Assembly (NCBI GenBank): GCA_035275625.1
Contig: DATEMK010000070.1
Location: 1-26,590 of the forward strand
Direction of reading: 5' to 3'
DNA length: 26,590 bases
From: DATEMK01 sp035275625
GTDB lineage: Bacteria > Bacteroidota > Bacteroidia > AKYH767-A > OLB10
The notes under the pieces were generated by a model. That model was not told the DNA's origin. It was given only the letters and a program-made list of their open reading frames with translations, and did no database searches. Positions 7,685 to 15,109 of the stretch are shown here, piece after piece (the stretch's first letter is position 1; the number at the start of each line of letters is the position of its first letter). Made by a program: the position numbers and the translations under genes.

Positions 7685-10117
7685 TTATCTGCCGGCAACA
7701 ATTAATTTCTGAATCACAGAACGTGAATCACCAGAAACAATTTGGTAAAAATAAATTCCTCTTTGCACGTTTTGAAGATCAATTTTGATGCTTGACTGAT
7801 TTTGGTTCAGCGTCATTGTTTTCACTGTTCTTCCTGTGGCATCTGTAAATATCAAAACGGCATCGTTTTTTGTTTTCGGCAAACTATAGCTGATATACGC
7901 ATAATCACTTACGGGATTTGGCATACACGGGGAAACACTTAAAACAGTATTACTGATTTCATTGATGCCCACACCTCCGGGAACAATTTTCGTAATTTCA
8001 AGATCATCAAAATAAAATCCATCATACTCTGTGAAATTATCGCTCGCCATCAGGAAACGGATTAAAATATTCTGACCGATGTAATCATCAAGGCTCATTT
8101 CTTCTTTTACCCATGTGTTTTGAAATCCATCATATAAAGGATTTCCGGGATCCTGGTTCGGGCTTCCTGTTTTTGTGTATTTGCCGCATAGGGCTGTCCA
8201 TGTGGCGCCTCCATTTGTGGACACTGCAACCTGTGCATAATCATATCCGGGTTCAATTGCCCATTTTGTGTAGAATGTCAATGTAGCTTTAACGGCATTC
8301 GTCAGGCTAACGGGATTGGTTAGCTGTAAAGTGTTAAAATCATTTGACTGGTAATCCCCGAAAGGAGAATCTGTGATAGAGCCTGTTGGCGAATAATATT
8401 GTGCAGTGCTGATTCCCCAGTTGGAAGTATTCCATCCGTTCATAGTATTGTTGTTTTGCGAAAGCACAACGGTTGACTGTCCAAAATACTTTGTGAGCGT
8501 GTCAGCAACCACAAACTGTCCGTTGTCAATGCTGAGAAGAAATTTTACTTCATCACCATAAAGGAGACCTGTTGTGTTTAATGAGAATGAAATGGAATCA
8601 ATTATTGTCTGAAGAACGGAAAGATTGGAAAAAACCTTTGGCGCACCAGTTGAGCTGACGTTAGAGGTTATAGCAGCAAGAGTAACTGTGTAGCTGCCCG
8701 TAGTGTCAAGTCCAAGCTGTTTTAAATCAAATTTTATGTAACCCGTAGTCAGCGGGATAAGCGTTTCTGAAAGGTCGCTGAGTACTGCATACCTGCCTAA
8801 TAATTGAGCAGCCGTAATATTCATGTACATGCACCCCTGGCTCATACTTATGATTTCAGAGCTTGGCGGCCAGAAACCACCAGTGCCAACTTCGGGTGTC
8901 ATGGCTAATATTTTTGGTTTTGTGGTTTGTTCACCGTACATCCAGTCGTCAGAACTGCCGTTTACAATGTAACCAACGGTCTGGTCATCGGTGCCATAAT
9001 TGTATTGGTTGTAAGTGGTGAGCAATTTTCCATAATTTACGAATAAGGCGGAGTCGGGAGTGAAAAAGGAGGGAATGTAACCCCACGGGTATATGAGCAG
9101 GTTGCCGAAGGTGTGATAGTTTAAGGCTATTTTAAAATCCAAGGTGTTCACGAAATCACTGACAATTTGTGTTTCGGGTTCGGAGAAGGGAGCGGTGCCA
9201 CGATAGGTCGCATCGCCTGTGACGGGGGAGGAGCCATCATCATCATAACCCCAGTTATACCCGTAGTTTCTGTTGAGGTCAACGCCAAATTCACCGTCAA
9301 GGTTGTCGCGCCTGTTTTTGCGCCACATGCCGCCACCACCGGGATCAGTCATTTCGTTATAGAGATAGCCATCGGGGTTTACACAGGTGATGAAATAGAG
9401 TTCGCTGTTGTTTACGATGTTCTGGATTTGGGTGTCAGTAGTGTAGTTTTCTAATAAATACCACATGTAGAAGAGGAGTTGTGAAAGGCTCTCCGGTTCG
9501 CGGGCATGGTGGAGGGCGGTGTAGAGCATCTGGGGTTCGGGTTCGCTAACGGTGGGGTTATCCGAAATTTTTACATAGTATAATGGGTTTCCTTCTATGC
9601 TGGTGCCGGTACCGATTTGCTGGCGGATGGTGATGAGGTTGGGAAAGTTGCTGAACATGCTGTCGAGGTTGTCGAGCATTTCCTGGTAGGTGAAATAGCC
9701 GCCCATGGAGCCGAGGGAGAAATGGGAGGGAACGGGATAGACGGGACCCGTTGTGCTTCCGCAACCGACTGCACTTTGCTGTTTGCTTTGGCTTATGGGA
9801 TTATCAAAGAATTTTGAAACATCAGCAACATTTTGGAATTTATAGTATCCGGAAATATCGTTAATCAACACTTCGGTTTTGAAGCCGGCCTGCTGAACTT
9901 TTGCGAGTTCGCGGTCGCTGAGATCGGTGATGAGCCACACGCCTTTGCGGTAATCGCCATGGTCGGTTTCGATGCCGAGGCGGGTGAGAGCGGTGATGCC
10001 TTTCACGTTAGTGTAAATTTTAACGCGGCTGTAGTTTTCTTTTGCCGTTTGAGCAAATCCCGCGAAAGCGGAAAGGATCAGGAGTGCAATGAGTACGGTT
10101 TTGTAAAGCTTGAACAT
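7685..10117 (-). CDS. Secreted M14-family zinc carboxypeptidase with T9SS tail
   Basis: An exported metallocarboxypeptidase of 810 residues. The start at 10117 is chosen because it gives a clean signal peptide (M-F-K-L-Y-K, hydrophobic core, F-A-Q at 21-23); a longer in-frame ORF to 10237 would run through the promoter and repeats. Residues about 140-430 are the peptidase M14 domain: zinc ligands H204 and E207 in H-A-R-E and H335 in N-Y-H-T, substrate-binding arginine in D-L-N-R-N (R283), and the catalytic glutamate in M-T-P-E-V-G (E409). All key residues are present. The middle region has a beta-sandwich look typical of MAM/immune-inhibitor-like modules (Y-D-Y-A-Q-V, D-G-F-Y-F-D-D-L). The last 80 residues are a T9SS type A domain (M-P-N-P, then G-I-Y-F-Y-Q-I). 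Likely role: extracellular peptide degradation. Confidence 0.92.
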   Translation of the reverse strand: MFKLYKTVLIALLILSAFAGFAQTAKENYSRVKIYTNVKGITALTRLGIETDHGDYRKGVWLITDLSDRELAKVQQAGFKTEVLINDISGYYKFQNVADVSKFFDNPISQSKQQSAVGCGSTTGPVYPVPSHFSLGSMGGYFTYQEMLDNLDSMFSNFPNLITIRQQIGTGTSIEGNPLYYVKISDNPTVSEPEPQMLYTALHHAREPESLSQLLFYMWYLLENYTTDTQIQNIVNNSELYFITCVNPDGYLYNEMTDPGGGGMWRKNRRDNLDGEFGVDLNRNYGYNWGYDDDGSSPVTGDATYRGTAPFSEPETQIVSDFVNTLDFKIALNYHTFGNLLIYPWGYIPSFFTPDSALFVNYGKLLTTYNQYNYGTDDQTVGYIVNGSSDDWMYGEQTTKPKILAMTPEVGTGGFWPPSSEIISMSQGCMYMNITAAQLLGRYAVLSDLSETLIPLTTGYIKFDLKQLGLDTTGSYTVTLAAITSNVSSTGAPKVFSNLSVLQTIIDSISFSLNTTGLLYGDEVKFLLSIDNGQFVVADTLTKYFGQSTVVLSQNNNTMNGWNTSNWGISTAQYYSPTGSITDSPFGDYQSNDFNTLQLTNPVSLTNAVKATLTFYTKWAIEPGYDYAQVAVSTNGGATWTALCGKYTKTGSPNQDPGNPLYDGFQNTWVKEEMSLDDYIGQNILIRFLMASDNFTEYDGFYFDDLEITKIVPGGVGINEISNTVLSVSPCMPNPVSDYAYISYSLPKTKNDAVLIFTDATGRTVKTMTLNQNQSSIKIDLQNVQRGIYFYQIVSGDSRSVIQKLIVAGR

Positions 10118-10136
10118 GGTTTTATATTTTGTAAGG

Positions 10137-10144
10137 CAAAGGTA
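10137..10144 (-). promoter_or_regulatory. -7 promoter element for the carboxypeptidase gene
   Basis: Reads TACCTTTG on the minus strand, a perfect TAnnTTTG. With a transcription start about 7 nt downstream it leaves a leader of roughly 13 nt before the ATG at 10117, as for cbs. No good TTTG is seen at -33. Confidence 0.6.
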
Positions 10145-10174
10145 GGGAGATTGGACAAATGGTTGACGGATTGA

Positions 10175-10198
10175 ATTGCTAAATTGTTGTATTGTCCC
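10175..10198. repeat. 8-bp tandem repeat, locus 2
   Basis: Units ATTGCTAA (10175-10182), ATTGTTGT (10183-10190) and a decayed ATTGTCCC (10191-10198) match the octamer seen at 1120-1143 and 17871-17918. It lies upstream of the carboxypeptidase promoter. Confidence 0.55.
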
Positions 10199-10209
10199 GA
10201 AGGGATGCT

Positions 10210-10234
10210 CCGAAGGAGTCCTTTGGACCTTCGG
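10210..10234. repeat. CCGAAG hairpin repeat, copy 1
   Basis: Stem CCGAAG/CTTCGG (10210-10215, 10229-10234) encloses a GA bulge and an inner GTCC-TTT-GGAC hairpin. A related perfect hairpin is at 18542-18559. It lies in the 297-bp gap between the divergent carboxypeptidase and hydrolase genes, which holds no gene. Confidence 0.65.
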
Positions 10235-10340
10235 CATTAAATTGCGAAGGGGGTTTGAAATCCCTGAAATTGTTATGGGCAGGTTGGAAATGGTTTAAGG
10301 TTCAGGATTTCGAATATTTGATTTATAAACGCTCTTCTAC

Positions 10341-10380
10341 CTCACCCCCTGCCCCCTCTCCAAAGGAGAGGGGTGGAGTG
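10341..10380. repeat. CCCCCTG-type palindromic repeat upstream of the hydrolase gene
   Basis: A perfect 9-bp hairpin (CCCCTCTCC 10353-10361, AAA loop, GGAGAGGGG 10365-10373) is preceded by CACCCCCTGCC. It shares the CCCCCTG leader and the pyrimidine-to-purine palindrome design with the element inside the next gene (10746-10828). Its 3' end falls where the -33 box of the hydrolase promoter would be. Confidence 0.75.
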
Positions 10381-10391
10381 AAACCATTTTT

Positions 10392-10399
10392 TAATTTTG
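10392..10399 (+). promoter_or_regulatory. -7 promoter element for the MBL-fold hydrolase gene
   Basis: TAATTTTG is a perfect TAnnTTTG match, 15 bp before the ATG at 10415. The -33 position (about 10369-10372) is occupied by the hairpin repeat rather than TTTG. Confidence 0.55.
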
Positions 10400-10414
10400 C
10401 AGTAAATAGCATTC

Positions 10415-11788
10415 ATGAACATAGAAACTTTGGGACATGCGGCATTGCTATTGCGGGATGATGATAATCAACCCATTTTATTGACGGATCCGTGGCTGAA
10501 AGGTTCGTGTTACTGGAGGAGCTGGTGGTTGCAGAATTACCCTTCGGATGCTGAATGGGAAGAGGTGAACCGGGTGAAATATTGTTATGTGACGCATGAG
10601 CACCCGGATCATTTTCATACGTATACGATCAGGAAGATGAGTGATAAAATTCAGTTTCTTGCTCCTTTGCTTGCAGAGGATAATATTACGAAGTTTTTGA
10701 CTGAAATCGGAAAGAAAGCAAAGGCGCTGGAATATCTGAAATGGCATACACTAATACCCCCTGACCCCCTAAAGGGGGAACGAAGCAAGTCAGGGCTTGA
10801 GGATGGGAAGTCCCCTTTAGGGGATACAAGGGTACGCGTACTCAGCATTCCTTTGTATAATGATGACAGCGTTTTGCTGATTGATACCCCGACAGCTTTT
10901 ATTATTAACCAGAATGATTCGAAACCGCAGACGGGACAGTGGAAGCAATTGCTGAAGTTTTTGGATGAGAATTGTCCCGCGGAAAAGAAAAGAATTTTAC
11001 TGAGCAGCTATTCTCCGGCAAGCATTGTGAATAGTTTTTTAAAGAATTCTGAACGCATCAGCATGAAGGAGAAGAAGGATTACATCGAATACATTTGTGA
11101 TAACTGTGATTTGCTGAAGATTGATTATTTTATGCCGTTTGCCAGCCAGGTGATTTTTTACCGGTCGGATTCTAATTGGGCGAATACTTTTAAAGTTGCT
11201 TTCAGCGATGCGCAGCAATACTGGAGGAGTAAAACGAAATTGGTTCCGCCTTATTCAAGAATTGATCTTACCACGTTTGCCATTACTTCAAAAGATCCGG
11301 CAGCCTATAACCATCACCCGGAAAAGTATATCCAGAAAGCAAAAGAGTTTGAAGCGCGTGATAAATCGGCAGTGTTTACGAATGAAGATGTGGAGAAGCT
11401 GAGACTGAAAATGAACCGCAACCGTTTTTTGTTTTGCATTTTATTTCCGCGCGGATTCAGCTTTGATTTGGAAAATACTTTTATTTATTATAATCCGTGG
11501 AGCGGAAAAGTAACGCAGACTGCTGAAAAACGGAAAGGACATTTTTCATTGATCATTCCGCGGCAGGCGTTGAAAGATGTTTTGGAATTTAATCACTTTG
11601 GCGATCTCGGCATTACGATGTTTACTTTGATTGTGCTGAATAAAGCTACTAATCCAAGAATGATTTATTTATTTTTTATTGTGATCACTTTTCATGATTA
11701 CAACCATACGAACAGCTTCGGAAATTTTATGAAATGGATGAAGGAGAACTGGAAGGTGCAGCGGTGGAGTATTCCGGCTTTGAATTGA
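10415..11788 (+). CDS. Metallo-beta-lactamase-fold hydrolase (UlaG/CMP-Neu5Ac hydroxylase-like) carrying an in-frame repeat insertion
   Basis: A 457-residue cytoplasmic protein with no signal peptide. The N-terminal part is a metallo-beta-lactamase fold: G-H-A-A-L-L-L, the D-P-W-L loop, and a metal-binding T-H-E-H-P-D-H-F (H61, H63, D65, H66). The D-P-W-L and S-W-W-L-Q pattern recalls the MBL part of CMP-N-acetylneuraminate hydroxylase-like proteins, and the C-terminal 120 residues (Y-Y-N-P-W-S-G and after) could be a lipid- or SCP2-like module; both are inference. Substrate unknown. Residues about 112-138 are odd: Pro/Gly/Lys-rich and encoded by a palindromic repeat (10746-10828) of the type normally found between genes. 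The frame reads through it without a stop. The insert sits between an alpha-helical stretch and the next beta strand, so a surface loop is likely and activity may be kept. Confidence 0.85.
   Translation: MNIETLGHAALLLRDDDNQPILLTDPWLKGSCYWRSWWLQNYPSDAEWEEVNRVKYCYVTHEHPDHFHTYTIRKMSDKIQFLAPLLAEDNITKFLTEIGKKAKALEYLKWHTLIPPDPLKGERSKSGLEDGKSPLGDTRVRVLSIPLYNDDSVLLIDTPTAFIINQNDSKPQTGQWKQLLKFLDENCPAEKKRILLSSYSPASIVNSFLKNSERISMKEKKDYIEYICDNCDLLKIDYFMPFASQVIFYRSDSNWANTFKVAFSDAQQYWRSKTKLVPPYSRIDLTTFAITSKDPAAYNHHPEKYIQKAKEFEARDKSAVFTNEDVEKLRLKMNRNRFLFCILFPRGFSFDLENTFIYYNPWSGKVTQTAEKRKGHFSLIIPRQALKDVLEFNHFGDLGITMFTLIVLNKATNPRMIYLFFIVITFHDYNHTNSFGNFMKWMKENWKVQRWSIPALN
10746..10828. repeat. Palindromic repeat element inserted in frame within the hydrolase gene
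   Basis: Two self-palindromes, CCCCCTAAAGGGGG (10765-10778) and CCCCTTTAGGGG (10812-10823), are inverted copies of each other and enclose a small CAAG/CTTG hairpin (10786-10799). ATACA occurs at both edges (10746-10750 and 10824-10828), a possible 5-bp target duplication. The distance between the copies is 78 bp, exactly 26 codons, so the frame is preserved. Confidence 0.75.
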
Positions 11789-11792
11789 TGAA

Positions 11793-11827
11793 GTCAGAGG
11801 TCAGAAGTCGGAGTTCTGACATCTGAC
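11793..11827. repeat. GTCAGA-type hairpin between convergent hydrolase and rnc genes
   Basis: Arms GTCAGAGGTCAGAA (11793-11806) and TTCTGACATCTGAC (11814-11827) pair at 13 of 14 positions around a 7-nt loop. It is the only structure in the 60-bp gap between two converging genes and could act as a terminator although it lacks a T-run. Confidence 0.7.
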
Positions 11828-11848
11828 ATCTGACCTCCGACATCCGTC

Positions 11849-12562
11849 TCAAATACCCAATTGTTCGCAGGCTGCTTCAGCGGCAATTTGTTCTGCTTTC
11901 TTTTTAGAAAAATCCTGGCCGGTAGCGACTTCTTTTTCATCAATTAAAAGACGCACTTTAATGAGGCGTGTGGTTGAATTTTCTTCGAGTGTTTCAAAAA
12001 CCACATTGTGTTTTTCTTTTTGCCCCCAGTTGAGCACTTTGCTTTTGAAATTCATTTCAGTTGCTTCCATTTCATTGAGGTCAAGATGGATGCGGATGAT
12101 GCGTTCAAGAATAAATTTCTGAGCTGTTTTGTATCCTTTGTCGAGATAAATTGCTCCGATGAGGGCTTCAAAGGCATCGCCATACATGGAACGAAACCCG
12201 ATGCCTGAAACATCTTTTTGCACCATTTTATCAATGCCGATTTTCATGGCGAGGGTTTTTAAATTTTCGCGGCTTACAATTTTTGAACGCATTTCGGTAA
12301 GGAATCCTTCATCACGATAAGGGAACCGTTTAAAAAGTAATTCTGCCACGACAGATCCCAGCACAGCGTCACCGAGGAATTCAAGACGTTCGTTGGACAG
12401 TTTGATTCCTTTGTTTGTTTCTTTGGCAACGGATTTATGACTGAATGCAAGCTTGTAAACGGAAAGGTTTCCGGGATAAAAGCCGGTGAGATTTTTTAAC
12501 GAGGAAATCAGGTTTTTCTCTTCAGAACTTCTTATAAAATATTTAAAAAAATTTAATATCAA
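11849..12562 (-). CDS. rnc: Ribonuclease III
   Basis: Cuts double-stranded RNA during rRNA processing and mRNA decay, as a cytoplasmic dimer. The 237-residue protein has the signature N-E-R-L-E-F-L-G-D-A-V (residues 57-67, metal ligands E61 and D65) and the second catalytic pair in D-A-F-E-A-L-I-G-A (D129, E132). A double-stranded RNA-binding domain fills about 170-236, ending K-K-A-E-Q-I-A-A. All catalytic residues are present and the length is normal. It lies 59 bp downstream of fabF in an acpP-fabF-rnc cluster, an arrangement common in Bacteroidota, so it is probably co-transcribed from the acpP promoter. Downstream it meets the convergent hydrolase gene at a hairpin repeat. Confidence 0.96.
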   Translation of the reverse strand: MILNFFKYFIRSSEEKNLISSLKNLTGFYPGNLSVYKLAFSHKSVAKETNKGIKLSNERLEFLGDAVLGSVVAELLFKRFPYRDEGFLTEMRSKIVSRENLKTLAMKIGIDKMVQKDVSGIGFRSMYGDAFEALIGAIYLDKGYKTAQKFILERIIRIHLDLNEMEATEMNFKSKVLNWGQKEKHNVVFETLEENSTTRLIKVRLLIDEKEVATGQDFSKKKAEQIAAEAACEQLGI

Positions 12563-12621
12563 GATATCGTTTAAATAGAGTTATCGGGCTATCAGGTTAC
12601 TGACTAAATACAATAATATTT

Positions 12622-13878
12622 TCAGGCAATGTATTTCTTAAAGATCACCGTTGCATTGTGTCCTCCAAAACCAAAAGTATTGCTCAATGCCGCATTCAAA
12701 GTTTTTTTCTGTGCCTTATTGAAAGTAAAATTAAGGCGTTTGTCAAAAGACGGATCGTCAGTAAAATGATTTATTGTAGGAGGCACAATATCATTTACAA
12801 CAGCAAGCACCGAGGCAATCGCTTCTACAGCCCCTGCTGCACCCAGCAAATGACCGGTCATAGATTTTGTGGAGCTGATATTAATATTAAATGCATGTTC
12901 TCCAAAAATACTTTGAATGGCTTTTACCTCGCTGATGTCCCCTAACGGTGTGGATGTACCGTGAACATTGATGTAATCAATATCTTCCGGTTTCATGTTT
13001 GCATCTTCCAATGCGGCTTTCATTACATTTAAAGCGCCTAACCCTTCAGGGTGAGGGGCAGTAAGGTGATGTGCATCGGCAGACATTCCGCCACCGACCA
13101 ATTCGCAATAAATTTTCGCTCCGCGTTTTTTTGCATGTTCGAGCTCTTCAAGAATAAGGGCGCCACTGCCCTCCCCCATTACGAAACCATCCCTGTCCAA
13201 ATCAAAGGGGCGGGAAGCTGTATGAGGTGAATCATTTCGCACGGATAATGCATGCATGGCATTAAATCCTCCGACACCGGGTTCTGCAATCGGGGCTTCT
13301 GAGCCCCCGGTTACAAATACATCTGCTTTACCAAGACGCAAATAATTAAAGCTGTCAATGATTGCATTTGTAGAAGAAGCACAGGCGGAAACGGTTGCAA
13401 AATTGGGCCCGCGAAATCCGTAACGCATGGAGATATGTCCGGAGGAAATATCCACAATCATTTTTGGAATAAAGAAAGGATTGAATCGCGGGGTGCCATC
13501 ACCGCGGGCATAACCTTTTATTTCATCATTCAGCGTTTGCAGTCCACCGATCCCGGAACCCCAGATAACACCCACCCGGTCATGATTCAACTCTTTAAAA
13601 TCAAGAATGCCCGAATGTTTTACGGCTTCTTCGGAAGAAGCAATTCCGAATTGCGAAAAAGCATCGAGCTTGCGGGCTTCCTTACGGTCGAGGTAATTAG
13701 AAACATCAAAGTTTTTAACCTCGCAGGCAAACCGTGTTTTGAATTTTGATGCGTCAAATTTAGTGATGGGCCCGGCACCGCTTACACCATTAATTAACCC
13801 GTTCCAGAAATCCGTTACTGAATTTCCCAAAGGAGTGAGCGCACCAAGCCCTGTAACTACAACTCGCCTGAATGTCAT
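12622..13878 (-). CDS. fabF: Beta-ketoacyl-ACP synthase II
   Basis: Condenses malonyl-ACP with a growing acyl-ACP in type II fatty-acid synthesis in the cytoplasm. The 418-residue thiolase-fold protein has the catalytic triad Cys166 (V-S-A-C-A-S-S), His306 (N-V-H-G-T-S-T-P) and His343 (M-T-G-H-L-L-G-A-A-G-A), with the conserved Lys338. The late G-F-G-G-H-N-A motif is also present. Length and motif order fit FabF rather than FabH; a FabB-type assignment is less likely because of the overall FabF-like N-terminus (R-R-V-V-V-T-G-L-G). It starts 14 bp after the acpP stop, in an operon with its partner carrier protein and rnc. Confidence 0.96.
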   Translation of the reverse strand: MTFRRVVVTGLGALTPLGNSVTDFWNGLINGVSGAGPITKFDASKFKTRFACEVKNFDVSNYLDRKEARKLDAFSQFGIASSEEAVKHSGILDFKELNHDRVGVIWGSGIGGLQTLNDEIKGYARGDGTPRFNPFFIPKMIVDISSGHISMRYGFRGPNFATVSACASSTNAIIDSFNYLRLGKADVFVTGGSEAPIAEPGVGGFNAMHALSVRNDSPHTASRPFDLDRDGFVMGEGSGALILEELEHAKKRGAKIYCELVGGGMSADAHHLTAPHPEGLGALNVMKAALEDANMKPEDIDYINVHGTSTPLGDISEVKAIQSIFGEHAFNINISSTKSMTGHLLGAAGAVEAIASVLAVVNDIVPPTINHFTDDPSFDKRLNFTFNKAQKKTLNAALSNTFGFGGHNATVIFKKYIA

Positions 13879-13892
13879 CAGCGGGGAAAAAT

Positions 13893-14129
13893 TTATTTTG
13901 CGTTTGCCTGAATATAATCTACTGCCTGACCGACAGTGCTGATTTTTTCTGCCTGGTCATCAGGGATAGCAATATTGAATTCTTTTTCAAATTCCATAAT
14001 GAGTTCAACGGTATCGAGCGAATCAGCGCCCAAGTCATTTGTAAAACTTGACTCGTTATTAACTTCGTTTTCGTCAACGCCTAATTTGTCAACAATGATT
14101 GCTTTAACACGTGATGCAATGTCTGCCAT
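13893..14129 (-). CDS. acpP: Acyl carrier protein
   Basis: A 78-residue acidic helical protein that carries acyl chains on a 4'-phosphopantetheine arm. The attachment serine is Ser37 in G-A-D-S-L-D-T-V-E-L, and the following E-F-E-K-E-F helix and I-P-D-D-Q-A-E-K-I segment are typical. Full length, no oddities. It leads the acpP-fabF-rnc cluster and has a well-formed Bacteroidota promoter at 14166-14196. purN lies divergently upstream, 179 bp away. Confidence 0.97.
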   Translation of the reverse strand: MADIASRVKAIIVDKLGVDENEVNNESSFTNDLGADSLDTVELIMEFEKEFNIAIPDDQAEKISTVGQAVDYIQANAK

Positions 14130-14165
14130 ATTATTAAAATTTAAGTTTTTTTAAAATTCAGGGCG

Positions 14166-14196
14166 CAAAGTAACAAATAAGGTGTTGAATATCAAA
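14166..14196 (-). promoter_or_regulatory. Promoter of the acpP-fabF-rnc operon
   Basis: On the minus strand, TTTG (14193-14196) is followed after exactly 19 bp by TTACTTTG (14166-14173). Both boxes match the Bacteroidota -33/-7 consensus with a single mismatch in the -7 (TT for TA). The -7 box ends 36 bp before the acpP ATG. Confidence 0.65.
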
Positions 14197-14217
14197 ATTG
14201 GGTTTTTGAGGAAAAAT

Positions 14218-14270
14218 ATCAACGAATACGAATTTGTACGAATTTATGAATCATTGCGGTATTCGTTGAT
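14218..14270. repeat. CGAAT-type repeat with perfect 12-bp terminal inverted repeats, copy 2
   Basis: ATCAACGAATAC (14218-14229) and GTATTCGTTGAT (14259-14270) are perfect inverted repeats bounding a 53-bp unit between acpP and purN. The 16-mer at 14218-14233 is identical to that at 16853-16868 and to the reverse complement at 1183-1198. Confidence 0.8.
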
Positions 14271-14308
14271 GGACTATTCTTCCTAAATTCGTCCGAAAAT
14301 AAAATTTT

Positions 14309-14872
14309 GTGAAACATATTGCAATATTTGCTTCGGGTGAAGGAACCAATGCAGAAAATATTACCCGGTATTTTGAACCTAATGATGTAATAAAGGTTGC
14401 AATTGTTTTGTCTGATCAAAGAAGTGCAAATGTTTTAAAGCGTGCTGAACGATTATATATTCCTTTTCGCTCTTTTACAAAACAGGAATTTTATGAAACA
14501 GATGAAATATTAAATTTATTAAAGGAATTAAAAATTGATTTGATTGTCCTTGCGGGTTTTTTAAAATTAATTCCGGAGAAAATTATAAGGGAATTTAAAG
14601 GACGCATCATTAATATTCATCCGGCCCTGCTTCCAAAATTTGGCGGCAAAGGAATGTACGGAATGAATGTTCATCAGGCAGTTTATGCTGCAAAAGAAAA
14701 AGAAACCGGCATTACGATTCATCATGTAAATGAAAAGTTTGATGAGGGGGAAATTATTTTTCAGAAAAAATTTTTTTTGGATGAAAATGATTCACCGGAA
14801 AAAATATTGGAGAAAATAAGAAAGCTGGAATTGGAATTTTATCCAAAGGTGATTGAGAAAATGCTGGCCTGA
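14309..14872 (+). CDS. purN: Phosphoribosylglycinamide formyltransferase (GAR transformylase)
   Basis: Transfers a formyl group from 10-formyl-tetrahydrofolate to GAR in purine synthesis. The 187-residue protein has the phosphate-binding A-S-G-E-G-T-N (residues 8-14), the catalytic N-I-H-P-A-L-L-P (N102, H104) and D145 in F-D-E-G-E-I-I. The start is GTG at 14309, giving an immediate M-K-H-I-A-I-F beta strand as expected; no ATG is available nearby in frame and no Shine-Dalgarno is seen. Its TGA stop (14870-14872) directly abuts the stop of convergent atpC (14873), so there is no room for a terminator between them. Divergent from acpP, as in other Bacteroidota. Confidence 0.94.
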   Translation: MKHIAIFASGEGTNAENITRYFEPNDVIKVAIVLSDQRSANVLKRAERLYIPFRSFTKQEFYETDEILNLLKELKIDLIVLAGFLKLIPEKIIREFKGRIINIHPALLPKFGGKGMYGMNVHQAVYAAKEKETGITIHHVNEKFDEGEIIFQKKFFLDENDSPEKILEKIRKLELEFYPKVIEKMLA

Positions 14873-15106
14873 TTACTCAACCAGCACCACCACATTATTC
14901 TTCAGCACTTCGATAACCCCGCTATTTACATCAAAAGACTTTTCACCTTCCTTTGTTTTAATTTTCACTTTGCCTTTTATTAATGTCGAAATAATCGGTG
15001 CATGATTATTCAACACCTGGAATTGCCCGGCTGCCCCGGGGACAAGAACAGATATTACATCACCGGAAAAAAGTTTTTTATCGGGAGTTATTATTTCGAG
15101 ATGCAT
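14873..15106 (-). CDS. atpC: F1 ATP synthase epsilon subunit, short form
   Basis: The epsilon subunit couples the F1 gamma-epsilon stalk to the membrane ring. At 77 residues it contains only the N-terminal beta-sandwich (M-H-L-E-I-I-T-P-D-K, then L-V-P-G-A-A-G-Q-F-Q-V-L-N-N-H-A-P). The C-terminal helical hairpin that inhibits ATP hydrolysis in many bacteria is absent. Short epsilon subunits are usual in Bacteroidota, so this is probably native rather than a truncation. It follows atpD, but the 120-bp space between them is filled by a repeat element. It shares a stop-to-stop boundary with purN. Confidence 0.93.
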   Translation of the reverse strand: MHLEIITPDKKLFSGDVISVLVPGAAGQFQVLNNHAPIISTLIKGKVKIKTKEGEKSFDVNSGVIEVLKNNVVVLVE

Positions 15107-15109
15107 GTT

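Noticed and set aside
9167..9454. Plus-strand ORFs opposite the carboxypeptidase gene
   Set aside because: They lie antisense to conserved M14 catalytic sequence and look like frame shadows.
10118..10237. 40-residue N-terminal extension of the carboxypeptidase reading frame
   Set aside because: It runs through a perfect TAnnTTTG promoter element, an 8-bp repeat array and a hairpin repeat, whereas the ATG at 10117 gives a proper signal peptide.
10192..10461. Small ORF upstream of the hydrolase gene
   Set aside because: It is made of hairpin repeats and overlaps the hydrolase start in another frame.
14873..15106. atpC as a truncated pseudogene because it is only 77 residues
   Set aside because: The beta-sandwich domain is complete and short epsilon subunits are normal in Bacteroidota.
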